From: Usnea hakonensis
Lineage: Eukaryota > Ascomycota > Lecanoromycetes > Lecanorales > Parmeliaceae
Reading direction: 5' to 3'
Length of the DNA: 64,000 nucleotides
NCBI GenBank assembly: GCA_013423325.1
Contig: BLJB01000383.1
Coordinates: 1 to 64,000 of the forward strand
The notes below the pieces were generated by a model that saw only the letters and a list, made by a program, of their open reading frames with translations, searched no databases and was not told where the DNA came from. A program made the translations under genes and the position numbers. Below, one piece after another: positions 34,429 to 45,769 of the stretch. Each line of letters opens with the position of its first letter. The first letter of the stretch is position 1.

Positions 34429-37156
34429 GGTTGACTCGAATGCGCTCACGGTGGAGGATGTTCCGTTTCCTTGATTCAAAGAACAGGCTTGAATTTTAAA
34501 AAAAAAAATCAAAACTCAATTATGTGAAAGAAAAACAAGTTGACGGAGGTGTCGAGATTGATGGATGAGGCCATCTCCGCTCTCCTGTCGGTCCGTCTCT
34601 AGACTTGTCATGCAAGATGAGGTCACAACCCCACGAATACCACGATAAGGAGATAGAAAATTTGGAGATGATAAGGACTTTGGTGAGTCTCTCTGTACTG
34701 ATTCCAGGAAAGGAGGATCATGTCCAGCGAGAAAGGCAGATAGATGTTTTGTTTGCTCACATCGCTCACCTTCATTTGGAGCGTGGGATAACGCTTGTAT
34801 GCATTTCTTCTTGCTCTCTTGGTACAAGACGTGATCCTAGGAAAGGTAGTCTACACTTCATTCCTGCTGCCTCATCTGAGCTTTTATTGTGTAGCCACAC
34901 TGCTGAGCATAAATGATTGCGGTTGAGGACATGCTCACCTTTCTCAGCCACTCGGCCCTACTCTCGGGCGTGGCGTATTTAGCTCCTTTGAATGAGACCG
35001 ACATCGGCATCTAGATACAGAAATTTGATGTAACAACCACGATATCGAAACAAACTTCCAGACCTTCCAGACCTGATCGTAGAACTCGATATACCGTATA
35101 ATTGCAATATATCAGCCTGCTAGTGAGTTATAAAGATCGGCGCTGTCACACATTTCCCGCAATGACGGGTTCTAAAATCGGCAGTGATCGTAAAAGCTAT
35201 TCGCTACAGTGACATGACCTTCTTGTTCCGTAATAGCTTGCAAGAATAATAGGGCGGTAGTTATAAATAACAGATGAAGTCCGATCGACATGAGATTGTT
35301 GATGCTCATGGGGGCTGCTCCATCCAGCCACTGAGTGGGGGTTCCACATTCGTCGCAGTCGAAAATTGTGACCACGCATACAATGCTCAGCTACAGCAGT
35401 AATGGGGATGTGCATGAACAATATCTCTAAGACGGGTTTGCGAAGGTTTCTTTTGTCTCCCAGAGTTGTTGACTCCCTTTTTCTTCTCGTCGAAAAGATA
35501 ATGCGCTCCTCTCAAGCCCCTTTTTACTGAGTATATCCGATCAAATTAGATGTTTTGTCGAAGACCGAAGAGCTCACAGCTAGTCTCTGCCAGGAAAGCG
35601 AAGAAGCTACGAACTAAGTGATGCATGTGCCACACTTTGTCCGGAGAACCAAAGTGTCCCAAATTATCGTTCCAAGTCGGGGTGTGGAATGAGTCCCAAC
35701 GGCTAGCACCCCAATGTGACATCAAAAATATCGACATCTCAGAGTCGTCAGCTTCGATTCAAGAGATCCCAGTCCTATCCCGCAGAGTTGTCAGGGAACG
35801 GGACGGTCTTGTCGTTTTTCATGCTGCTCCCAAATATGAAAGGATCTTCTACCACCTCTATCTGAGTAGACTGTGGAAACAGGGGCTGGGGTCGAAGGAT
35901 CTATTCCAGGTTGAGATCGTTCAATCGCGCAGGTGCGGACGAGGAAGCTGGATTCGGCGAAGAGTGTGCGAACGTTGGATTCTCTAAAAAAGTTTCTCTT
36001 GTTGGCACCATTCGTAATCGTTCTTCCACCTGGCTCTGCTCACAGCAGGCGTCAATGTGGAAGCCTTCTCAGCTTGCCCTGAAACCACATCGCAATTCTC
36101 GTTGTGCTCTGAAGCTTTACCTTTTCCGAATGGCCATCGATGGGATGGAGGTGAGGGACTTTATTCTGCCATGAGCACCCACTTTTGGCCGAATACCTGT
36201 TCCCTAGGAGAGTGGGATCACTGGTCACACACCACCTGCCCTGGTTCGTTTTTGCTGCAGGAGAATCCTCGATTTCGAAGAATGAGACGACGTGAGAGTC
36301 ACAAAAGTCAGACTGCTTGAAATCAATAGGCGAGCTCTTGTAGACAAAAGCCGTCATTATCGCAGGCAGCTAGTAACTGGGTATCAGCCTGGCCGCGTAC
36401 CATTGCTTGTAAAGCTTTGACATTCATTCCTGGACTTGGTATTCCGAACAAGAAAACGGCGAACGTCGCCCTGAGGTTCTCTAGGTCTACAACATCGCCT
36501 AATACCATTTATATCATTGCATGCTTCAAAAAAAGCCCATTTAGAGAATGTGTGATAAACAGTAGAGGGCAGCATTTCGTTCTCCTTGACTTGAAGGGAT
36601 TCCCAGAAATGTGAAGCAACATCGCCTTGGCCATCGGCTCGCGCTAATTTCTATACCTCTCTATCAGGATTTCGACCATGCTTAGAATGTTGCCGAGGTA
36701 TTGAGTGCTTAGTGTAGCGACTGTAAAAACCTAAGGTCATTATATCCTTTCCTCCGGCCATGTAATCGCAGTGCACCATGCTACCGGGATTAAAGCAATG
36801 CTCTCGGTCATGGTAATCATCTCAAGCATAGCAAATCGACATATAAATGTAGTTGCTCCGGCATAGCAATCCAGTGCTCTACTAGTGAGAAACGTAAAAG
36901 AACCCTGACGCTAGGGAATTGACTTTGAGTGGCTAAGGCATCTTACCTCAAGTAGCTAGGTGGGTACATGGAACTAGGTTCTTTAAGGACGTCGGCCCAA
37001 CAGTAGCGTGATGTCAGCGGCCCATCTAGTACGGTAATCACCTGCGGGGCACCCCTTGGCACTTGGGATCAACATAACGGCTTCTTCTCTTCACCTGCTT
37101 TATCCTCAAGTCTTTGCTGAGATCTTTAGCCTCAATACGCTGTACCTTTCCTTATC
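34429..37156. other. 2.7 kb without a clear gene
   Basis: 34429-34520 is the promoter side of the MFS gene and includes an A-rich run. Possible remains of a minus-strand gene at 35546-36508 are listed separately. The last 100 bp are the likely promoter of the SDR gene. Confidence 0.45.
35546..36508 (-). pseudogene. Possible eroded, unrecognised gene
   Basis: Minus-strand frames read like protein but are broken. 36508-36323 has 'FLFGIPSPGMNVKALQAMV' and 'LLAACDNDGFC'. About 35960-35810 has 'VEDPFIFGSSMKNDKTVPF' ended by TAG. 35737-35546 has 'WGASRWDSFHTPTWNDNLG' and 'HHLVRSFFAFLAETS'. I could not join them by splice sites and know no family with these motifs. They may be separate chance frames. 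Confidence 0.25.
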
Positions 37157-38227
37157 ATGTCTGCACCAAGCCCCTCCAAACTAGCCTATTACCGCGACTC
37201 TATCTTCTCAGTGCTTGCACTACCCTTAGGCCGCCTCGTTCGCACCCTAGAGCCTCCACCCGTCGACCTCACCGGCAAAGTCGCCATCATAACCGGCGGC
37301 AACAGCGGCATCGGTCTGCAAATAGCTCTCGACCTCGCCCGACAAGGTGCCACAATCTACCTGGCATGCCGCAACATCTCCAAAGCGGACGGCGCCGTAT
37401 CCAAAATCATATCCGAAATCCCCACATCAAAAGGGCGCGTTCACTCTCTGCTCCTAGACCTCTCATCCCTATCCTCAGTCCGGGATTGTGCCAAGCAGTG
37501 GGAGTCACTCGAAACCAAAATAGACCTACTCTTCCACAACGCCGGCGCCTCCAGCAAGCATGAATTCACCGCGGATGGCTTCCCCTTACTCTACTCTGCC
37601 AACTTCCTCGGCTCATTCCTACTCACCTACCTCCTAGAACCCCATCTCTCCAACAACGCTCGCATCATCCTAACCACAAGCTCGGCCAGCTACGCCGGCC
37701 TCTTCGCTCCCTCCTTCTCCCTCACCAGCATCAAAGGCGCTCTCGAACCGGGCTTCCACGTCCCCCCCGGCGCCCTGAAACCCGGCGCCCCCGTCATCGA
37801 ATCCGAAATCTACGGCCAAACCAAATCCATGCAAATCGCCTTTGCCAAATTACTCCAGCGGCACTTCGACCGCCAAGCCGCCGCGGCCGGGACGAGACAG
37901 AGTCGCAGGATAGCGCACGCTTTCAATCCCGGGTTCACCGACACGTCGATCTTCGAGGACATGACCGACCACAGCTTCTTTTCTGATCCGGTATACTGGC
38001 TGTTGAAGCGGACGTATAGCGTAATAGCGATAGACACGCGGCAGGCGGCGGCGACGGGGGTGTGGCTTGCGACGACGGATGACGAGGTGGTTGTTGGGAA
38101 GGGCGTGGAGGGGGGATATTGGGATTGGATGAGTCGGCGGGTGTCGACTGTAGATATGATGAGTCGGGAGCTAGTGGAGAGGTTCTGGGTGAGGTGGGAG
38201 GCGGATGCTGGGGTAGAATGGAGGTAG
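37157..38227 (+). CDS. Short-chain dehydrogenase/reductase, 356 aa
   Basis: Single exon starting at the first ATG. 'TGGNSGIG' at residues 46-53 is the dinucleotide-binding loop, 'NAG' at 128-130 stabilises the fold, and Ser175 ('TTSSASY') with Tyr219 and Lys223 ('YGQTK') form the likely catalytic set. The N-terminal 40 residues are an extension with a weak hydrophobic stretch (SIFSVLALPLGRL), possibly anchoring it to a membrane, as in the retinol-dehydrogenase-like group. It would reduce or oxidise an alcohol or ketone with NADP(H) or NAD(H); the substrate is unknown. Coding GC is high, with strongly C-ending codons in the first two thirds, and no intron is needed. No cluster partners for secondary metabolism are next to it. 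Confidence 0.9.
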   Translation: MSAPSPSKLAYYRDSIFSVLALPLGRLVRTLEPPPVDLTGKVAIITGGNSGIGLQIALDLARQGATIYLACRNISKADGAVSKIISEIPTSKGRVHSLLLDLSSLSSVRDCAKQWESLETKIDLLFHNAGASSKHEFTADGFPLLYSANFLGSFLLTYLLEPHLSNNARIILTTSSASYAGLFAPSFSLTSIKGALEPGFHVPPGALKPGAPVIESEIYGQTKSMQIAFAKLLQRHFDRQAAAAGTRQSRRIAHAFNPGFTDTSIFEDMTDHSFFSDPVYWLLKRTYSVIAIDTRQAAATGVWLATTDDEVVVGKGVEGGYWDWMSRRVSTVDMMSRELVERFWVRWEADAGVEWR

Positions 38228-38722
38228 GCGAAGACGCGGAGATCATTATATCGAGGCAAGTCTGGGTTACACCAACGTATATATCGATCTTATTTCTCAT
38301 TTAACCGCTTCAGAAAGCCATCAGACATACTCGCGTCTGTGAGTATGTCCAGGCCTGCACCACAGCACCCTTTCTCCCCGTCAACTACATGCTAAAGATA
38401 ACCAGGCCCCTCCACTCCCAGCCAAAAATCCCATCGACGGAGATGTGATTCGAGGAATCAGAACTATTCAATCAATCAACCAAGATCTCTTACCAAAAAA
38501 CCTCCCCTTCCCCCCTTTCCCCCCGCAGCATATCCCCTCACCCATCCACCAGCACAGCCATCTACCCCCCATCTCCCCCCACCCCCTCCCCCTACCACAA
38601 TACCCCCACAACACCCCTCAAATCGCCCCCTACCTCAAACCACAACAACATACAATCCCCTCCATCTCCACCTCCTCCTCCTCCACTACAACTAAAGAAC
38701 TTCAAAAACACAAAAAAAAAAG

Positions 38723-38765
<43 letters not shown>

Positions 38766-39782
38766 CACCATACACAATATCAGTCAGGATAACCGGGTCT
38801 ACAAGCATGAGCTGTAAGCCCAGATATGATTATCCGAGGAATTAGATCGATGGATGGCCCGTGTGGGATGCAAAAAAAGTCGGCGCATCCCTCTATACAA
38901 CTTATTCAGTGCAGGGCAGGGATCACATCTCCCTCCCCAAATCAAGAACTCCCTTCCAGTCCAAAGCAGACTACACGCGCTCGGAAAGGAGTGAGGGAGT
39001 GAGGCCTATTCAACGCATTTGACGGTGTGGGCGGGGACTGGGACGCCTCTATAAATATGGTGTTGGTGTGCATATATTCATGTTTGGGAAGATGAAGGAA
39101 GGTCCAAGATTGGGTTCAGGAGGTGTGTGTGTGGATACTGCTGATAGGGGTGAGGCGAGAAAGAGGGCAAGGAAGGGGGGGGGGAAGGGAGAGAGAGACG
39201 AGAGGGAGTTGGGGGGTTGGATGAGACATGATGCCAGGGTGATTTGTTGGGCAAAATATCGGTTCAGTGAGTACGACTTGGGAAAGAAAGGTTTACGCAG
39301 TAACAGGTCTAGGTTCGAGTGGTTTGATTGACTTCGCCTTGCCCGTGATCTGTGTCCTCTGGGCACTTGCAGACTTTTGTCTTTGCTAAAACCCCTCATT
39401 TGCGACACGACACGTATGTGCGAGACCCAAGGACGGAACACGCAGCCGGATCAGAGCCAAGATGACCCGGCGCAATCAAATCTAGTCATTAGGATCTTCA
39501 TTGTCGCGTGAGAGTGTTCCGCATGTTATTCACTTCAAGTATCACATTATGGAGAATCTATGGATCTCTAGATAATTAATAGTCATAGCCATGAGCATGT
39601 CCTTGCCAGTCGGCAGCAGCTGAGGTATATACCTACTACCTAGCGGGAGAGTCTACAAATGTAGTATCTGTATATCTTGTGCTGTGGCAGGATAGATGAT
39701 GCTTGACATCTCGTCACGGTTGTGCTTCCTTCGCTGCATGGAGCCAATTTCGTCAGTATTATTATAGGCCTTACAGTCGGCC
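38228..39782. other. Intergenic region with low-complexity tracts
   Basis: Between the convergent SDR and histidine kinase genes. It has a strongly C-rich plus strand at 38485-38660, the long A run listed separately, and a G-rich stretch at 39115-39220. Translated frames here are low-complexity shadows. Confidence 0.55.
38723..38764 (+). repeat. A homopolymer, 42 bases
   Basis: An uninterrupted run of 42 A follows a shorter A10-G run at 38712-38722. It may be a microsatellite or the tail of an old retroposed sequence. No target duplication is obvious around it. Confidence 0.85.
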
Positions 39783-42700
39783 TCACTCATGTCCTGCATT
39801 CACTCCATTGCCTTGATGCTGGCCAAGACTTATGTGGCTCAGCGCTTCCATCTTCGCTAGCAGCTCAGGTACGCGGAAAGGCTTTGGCATGACATCGTCC
39901 TGTCTTCGAGTTAGATCTATCGAATCGATACGCCTGATTTTCGTCACAGGAGAGCCGCTAAGAAGCTTACCATTCCCGCCGCCATTGAGGTTTCGATTTG
40001 CTCCTTGCGTGCATTGGCCGTAACAGCAATGAGCGGCACATGTTTGATTAAGATACCCTGACCCTGCAGCTCCCTGATTCGTCGGGCAGCCGTAAGCCCG
40101 TTCATCACTGGCATTTCGAGATCCATGAGAACGACATCAACAGCTTCACCATCAGGATGCTCGTGCCACAAATTAGACCGTTCCAGAAAATCTAATGCTT
40201 CTTGACCATGATTCGCAACATGCACAACACATCCGGCCTTTTGTAGCTGCTTACTAAGTACTTTCTCTTGTTTACAGTCAGCATGAGTATATGGGTAGAC
40301 GGTGCCGCACGCTCACGATTGACCAGATTATCTTCGACAAGCAAGACTCGAAAATTCGACGTGTCGTCTCTGCGCGGGCTGCCTTGTCTTATAGACAAAG
40401 TTGCTGACTTGGTTGATCCACCTGTCCGCGGATCTCGAGCTTTGATGGGTGATGGCAATCGAGGTTGTCCAAGCTGGGCCGCATTCTGCAGAGTCAATCT
40501 GTCGGTCGGTGGAGCTGTTCTCCTGCACTTGACGTAGAACGCAAATGTGCCTAATACGTCACTCATGGGACTCAGCTTTGTTGAAGGTGCAGGATCACTT
40601 ACTACCCTTGCCAGTTTCAGAGAAAAGACCGATTTCTCCGCCGTGCAGTTCTGTGAGCTCGCGTGAGATGAAAAGACCGAGCCCCGAGCCTCCATACTTG
40701 ATGTGGGTGCGTGGATTTGCTTGCTTTGTAATCATTAGCACGTACTTCGCCAGATTTAGGATAGGGAACAATACTGCGAAGCGGTGGAACAGGCGCATTT
40801 TCTCATCGCTACTCACGCCTCGGCCCGTATCCCTAACAGCGAAGTAAATGAAAACGGGAGGCTCCTCGCCCCACTCATCGTCGACCGTCAAGTCCTTTTT
40901 CGAGTTGATACCTCTGGACGGGAACCACTCGAGGTTGAACTCTTCACCTTCGGGTGGCTTCGCTACTGACCCTCCGATCGACACCCTAATCATACGATTT
41001 TCGCAAGACCCCGTGAATTTGATGGCGTTAGTCATAAGATTGACGAGGATTTGAGTTACTCTGGAAGGGTCGATCATCACCCAATCGATTTCGAAACGCC
41101 TATAGGACTCTTCAAGAGTAAATTCAAGCTCGATGTCCTGAGATGCAAGCTCCCCTTCGAACATCTTCAATGCCCCTTTAGCAACCACTGGAGGCTGTGC
41201 TGGGATGGGCGAGACTTGCAGCATTGCCGAGTCGAGTTTTGACAGCGTCAAGACATCGTTGATGATTCGCCCTTGATGCTGCGCACAAAGCTGTTCGTAA
41301 TGTAGGTTAGCTGGAGGTCTTCAATGAAGCAAGTAGCGCCGACGAACAGTTATAATCTGAACGGCCTCACGATTGGCTTCTATAAACTCATTCAAGACAG
41401 CTGGCGTCTTCGATGAGGCCAGAAACTCCACGAGTGAAGAGGCAATGCCATCCGCGCTCTGCAGAATAGCGCTCAAGGGATTGCGCATCTCGTGGCTCGT
41501 GATGTCCATGAACTTTTCCATACTCTCCCTGGCTTCTTCTGCCTCTATTCTATTACGCATCTGTATCTCAGTGGCCTCTTTCTCAGATTGGGCAAGTTTT
41601 TCCGAAAGCGTTGCGCGTTCGAACGCGTCTTCTTGGGCTTGTTTCACAAGACTGATGTCCGTGATGCTGCCCATCACGCTTTTCAGGGACCCGTCTTCAT
41701 TGTCTTCATGGCCGCAGGAGGCAATGATCCATTTGTGCTTCCATTTGCCGCTTTCCTTATGGTACCATGTATGTATGATACGCACCTCAAAAGTTCGCTT
41801 GAGTCTGAGTTCGGTCATGTTGTACCATTCCCGTTCCGCGTACGGACGGTCTTCTTCCAAGATGATGTCCATAAAGCTTCTGTTTTATCGAATGGGAAGG
41901 CTAGTAAGCAGATTCTCCGAGAGCATCAACGCCACAAAGCTGGACTATACTAGGGAATACCCATCGAGAGCATAAAAGGTGACTTACATCTTCAAGCGCT
42001 CATTCGGAGATAGACCTGTCATGCTGTACTAAAGACAAATCAGCCTCACCCAAACCAGTAAGCTCCATATCTTCAAAGAAACCATACCCCTATATTAGAT
42101 TAGCTAACATGTCAAAGATTTAATGAAGGCAGTGATTGACCCACATGTTTCATTAGCATATAGTACTTCGCCAAGAGGGCTAATGTAAAATAGGCTAGAA
42201 ACACGGTCAGCTGATAAACAGTAATCATAGTTCGTAGGCAACAACCCAGCAGCATTGAGCTCTGTCAAAGCTTTGAACTTTGATTCCCCAGCGGCCAAGT
42301 CTTTGGACAGCTCAGCCTGTTTGCGTCTAGCTTGCTCCATTAGCGTAGCTGATGTCAGCGATATGGATAATTGTCGATTCAGCAACTCTAAAAACTTGGC
42401 ATAATCTTCATCGTACGCTCTGCGAGGATTCAGTCCAATGATCAAGAACCCTAGAATTTCTTCTCCAGCAGTGAGGGGAAGTACAGCTAGAGCAGTGGAC
42501 GGTTCACCAAAGCCTCGCCAACTAACATCTTGGAGTAAAGCTTCGGGTAGGTTCCCATCAGATTGTTGAAAGACGGTTGGACCAATAGTAGTGATGGTCT
42601 TTTGAAAAAGGGGTATAATGGCCTCGCTGCCTTGTCTGAGGTTTACACATTTCACTGCCAGTGGATGGCCTTCGTCCACACCCAGAGCTGTCTGCAGGCA

Positions 42701-43922
42701 AATATTCGGCGACTGCGACTTGCTGTGTATGTCGATCTCGCGAGAATAGATTACCGCTAATGGTATATCACGCTCATTCGATCCAACTTCATTCAAGACT
42801 TTGCGCCAATAGGAAGCCAAATCTGGGGCATTGATGATCGAAAGGAGACTGGGGACAATCAGCAGCAGGTCGTAAAAGACCGTAATTTGTCTCAATCTCA
42901 CGTGGATGTCCTCCGTTCCCATATCTTCTGCTTTGTTGTCTCAAAGGCACAATTATAAAAGCCTTGAATACTTCCGTCTTCGACGCGAACAGGTATTGTG
43001 CTGTAGGAGAAGTAGGTCTCCTCAAGATAGCCATGTCTTTGAAGGTAAAAAGCAGTGTCCTCCATAGATGTTGCGCGTCCCAATCGCTCTGCGTCAAGAA
43101 AGGCAGCCTCCAAATCCTTGGCAACTTCAGGCCATGCTCTTTCCAAGGGTGCACCCATCATTGCCGGGTGTTTCCTACTCGCAATAGCTATGTATGGCTC
43201 ATTGTACACCATTATCCTTTGGGGGCCCCTTGGAAGATCGTTCAGCAGCTTTCATGCAGTGACTTTATGGGAAGTCCATACCAGAAGATGCAAGCAGCGC
43301 GAGAATCAGACATGAGCAAGCCCGTCATCTGCCGAAGACACGCCGACCAACTTTCTAGAGGTCCAAGTGCCGTAGCCGACCAATCCTTGCTCTTGAAGAA
43401 CTGCACGTGCTCATTTATGGGCAAGTCATCGACCCAGGTAGGATGCACGCTTGCCTGGATCGACTCATCCTCTTTTCGTGTGCTCGAATAAACACTTGGG
43501 CCATCATTGACTTTTCGCACTGTCCCAGCAGAAGGACCCGGCAAAGAGGCTGCGGAGGTGTCTTTGAGACCAATTAGGGAGCCACTAATTATACGCCATC
43601 TCTTTCTCAGTGTGAACATTGTCCACAACAGCTCGTGGTATTGGAATGGTACTGTATCACTTTGCGTAACGTGGCGATCCTCCGGGAGGCCAGTTGCCCA
43701 TTTCTTGAACTGCAAGCACTGCTCCAGCTCGGAATGCTCCGCCGAGCGGAAAATGTGAGGAAGTCGCAGTAGGGACTTGTTGCAAAAGATTTTATGTAGG
43801 TGTTCATCCAAGGGGTCCTGGGTTCCCTCGAGGTCAAGTATGAAGCTGGGCCTTGAATCGCATTCGAGCAACTCAATAATGCCAATGGTCCCCAAAGCTG
43901 GTGGCACTATTGGCGTCCCCAT
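39783..43922 (-). CDS. Hybrid sensor histidine kinase (PAS/GAF, HisKA, HATPase, receiver), 1176 aa
   Basis: Exons are 43922-43282, 43228-42902, 42848-42145, 42089-42088, 42028-41988, 41879-41348, 41290-40775, 40723-40603, 40550-40317, 40266-39971 and 39899-39783, which add to 1177 codons. The order is: unknown N-terminus; a PAS-like segment with 'DWSATALGPLESW' and 'MVYNEPYIAIASRKHPAMMG'; a GAF-like region; a second PAS with 'YDYCLSADRVSSLFYISPLG'; an H-box 'DITSHEMRNPLSAI' (His about 701); an N-box 'LVNLMTNAIKFT'; G-boxes 'DTGRGVSSDE' and 'GGSGLGLFISREL'; and a receiver with 'LLVEDNLVNQKVLSKQL' and 'VVLMDLEMPVMNG' (phospho-Asp). No transmembrane helix is seen, so it is a cytosolic multistep phosphorelay sensor. 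Two oddities are the 2-nt exon, needed to give 'ANETWYSMTGLS', and a GTTCGT donor at 41347. The fungal HK group is not assigned. Confidence 0.88.
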
Positions 43923-44617
43923 CTTCCGACCCCAAACACTTGCGCTTTTTGCCCAGCCTCTTTTCTTTTCACCTCTTGAGATGTAGCGCAGGGATATTAT
44001 TGTAATTGTTGCATCGAAGGGAGGTAGCGGCGGTGCTGTTGATGTATGAAGGCAGAGGGTGCGGAATCCGCAGAAGTCGAGGATGCTGATAATACTGCCA
44101 TTGAATTCAAGCGGGTGATGTCGAGAGAGTCGAGAATCTACCTGTACTGCAGTTGGAGACGTGTAAAATGTGTTGTACAATGGTCAACTAAATAAATAAA
44201 ATCGCGTCGGCTAAAATCCGGAGATATTTTCCTTGCGTCAGACATACGTCATACTTTGCCAAGGTACGGAATGTTACCTTAGTTCGGTAATTTTCACGGC
44301 TATGCTCGGTTATGGCTCTTTCAGGTATTTGCCTTTGGAGCAAACATGGAACCATCATCCACTGTCCATTTATGCGAAGCCCATTACGCAGTCGCCCGTT
44401 CGTCCTGGTGCCTCCTTCTACTTCATCTCCGGACTCTGTGTGTCTCACTCACTGACCTGTAATTAAGTACCAGAAATAGAAACCTCAGTACTACAGGAAA
44501 GGGAAGATCCCTATGATAAAAAGGATTGATACTACCTACGAAGCCAGCTGGCGTCGATGAGATCGGTAGTCACACATTCTAGCTTCCCAGCCTCGCGGCT
44601 TCCTTTACCTGGTTTCC
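43923..44617. other. Promoter region of the histidine kinase, no gene
   Basis: The frame open to 44180 continues upstream of the chosen ATG without family features. A short frame at 44233-44466 is unsupported. Nothing else is seen. Confidence 0.5.
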
Positions 44618-45769
44618 TCACGGTTTAGTCAACAGGACGTCCAGCGTCGTGTCCAAAGTTTGGAAGTCACCTGTAGTTCTGTTACAAGTCACATTTACCG
44701 ACGGGGCTTGCACGGAGCCCAATTTCAAATCCACCGCCTCGTGCACAATCCCCGCAGGAGAGTTGCAGCAAGCTTTCGAAACATAAGTACAGTTGCAGGG
44801 GCAAGCTACATCCCCCAAACTCGTTTCTGTAAAAGTGCGGTTGTCAAAGGACGCTGGTTGAGTAGCATTGACCAAGTCAATCTCGGACAATCCCCGCCCT
44901 AGGTTAGGAAAGTTCCAATTGCATGAGGTAGTCCAGAATTCACCATGCCACTTGTCTGCAGAGCAAATACAACCAAACGCTCCCGTGCAGTGACTCGGTT
45001 TCGAGCAGTAAGGATACCTTCTGCACTTGGGTTCGGCCGTGGGAATGGGCGGCGGATCCTGTGCTGATATTGTTTCTATGAAACGACCCAGAGTACCTTT
45101 CGCTTCGCTTTCTGCAAGCCGAGAGGCGAACGCGGAAGAACTTGTGTAAAAGACCACCAAGATGTGGCCTCTGGTACCTGCAGAAGTGTTTCCCGAGCTC
45201 AGCCCGTCGGATCTCCAGTCTACGTCGGGAATAACTCACCAATCCAGCCCTGTCCACCCTGCATGCCGGAAGCTTGTCCTCCTAACGAGGAAAATTGTGA
45301 GCAATGATCCTGTACACCAGTGGCTTGATTTGCGATTCTAGAATATGTCCCCGTGTCATATACAGGAACACCATTGGTATCGTTTTGGAGCGCTAAGAAG
45401 ACATTGCAGTGCTCTATTTTGTACCTTCGTCAACTCAACGCACCATCAGAAAGCCCACGGGTTTCACTTACCTCTAGAATAGATCACGGCATCAAGTTCT
45501 ACTCTACTGAGCCATTCTGAGATCGAGACACCTTGCGGTCGTTGATCGAGTGCTCGAGCGTAAAAAAGATGAGACTTATTAAATGGATCCGTGCTTTCCA
45601 GCCCGTGACTACCTATTGTGGGATCATCGAGTAGGATTCGTGAGCAATCTGATGGTTCAGGATTACCGTAGGTTGAGGCATCGCAGACGGCCACTGATAA
45701 GCAAGGTAAGGGACACAAGGATAGGAGAAGGGCCCCCGCGTACATGACAAGCCATAACTTATGGAACAT
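44618..45769 (-). CDS. Secreted cysteine-rich protein of unknown function, 343 aa
   Basis: Exons are 45769-45472, 45413-45240 and 45177-44618; introns are 58 and 62 nt and the total is 344 codons. Residues 1-27 are a signal peptide (LWLVMYAGALLLSLCPLPCLS). The mature part has a polar middle, a Gly/Gln stretch and a C-terminal cysteine-dense region: 'CRRYPYCSKPSHCTGAFGC', 'TTSCNWNFPNLGRGLSEIDL', 'GDVACPCNCTYVSKACC' and 'VNVTCNRTTGDFQ'. At least fourteen cysteines and several N-glycosylation sequons suit an extracellular, disulphide-rich protein. I recognise no named domain. Similar conserved hypothetical secreted proteins are common in filamentous fungi, so a wall or host-interface role is possible but not shown. 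Confidence 0.8.

Noticed and set aside
38445..38792. 115-codon frame with a poly-lysine end
   Set aside because: It is the translation of a C-rich tract and the A42 homopolymer.
41373..41975. 200-codon plus-strand frame
   Set aside because: Antisense shadow of the histidine kinase HisKA exon.
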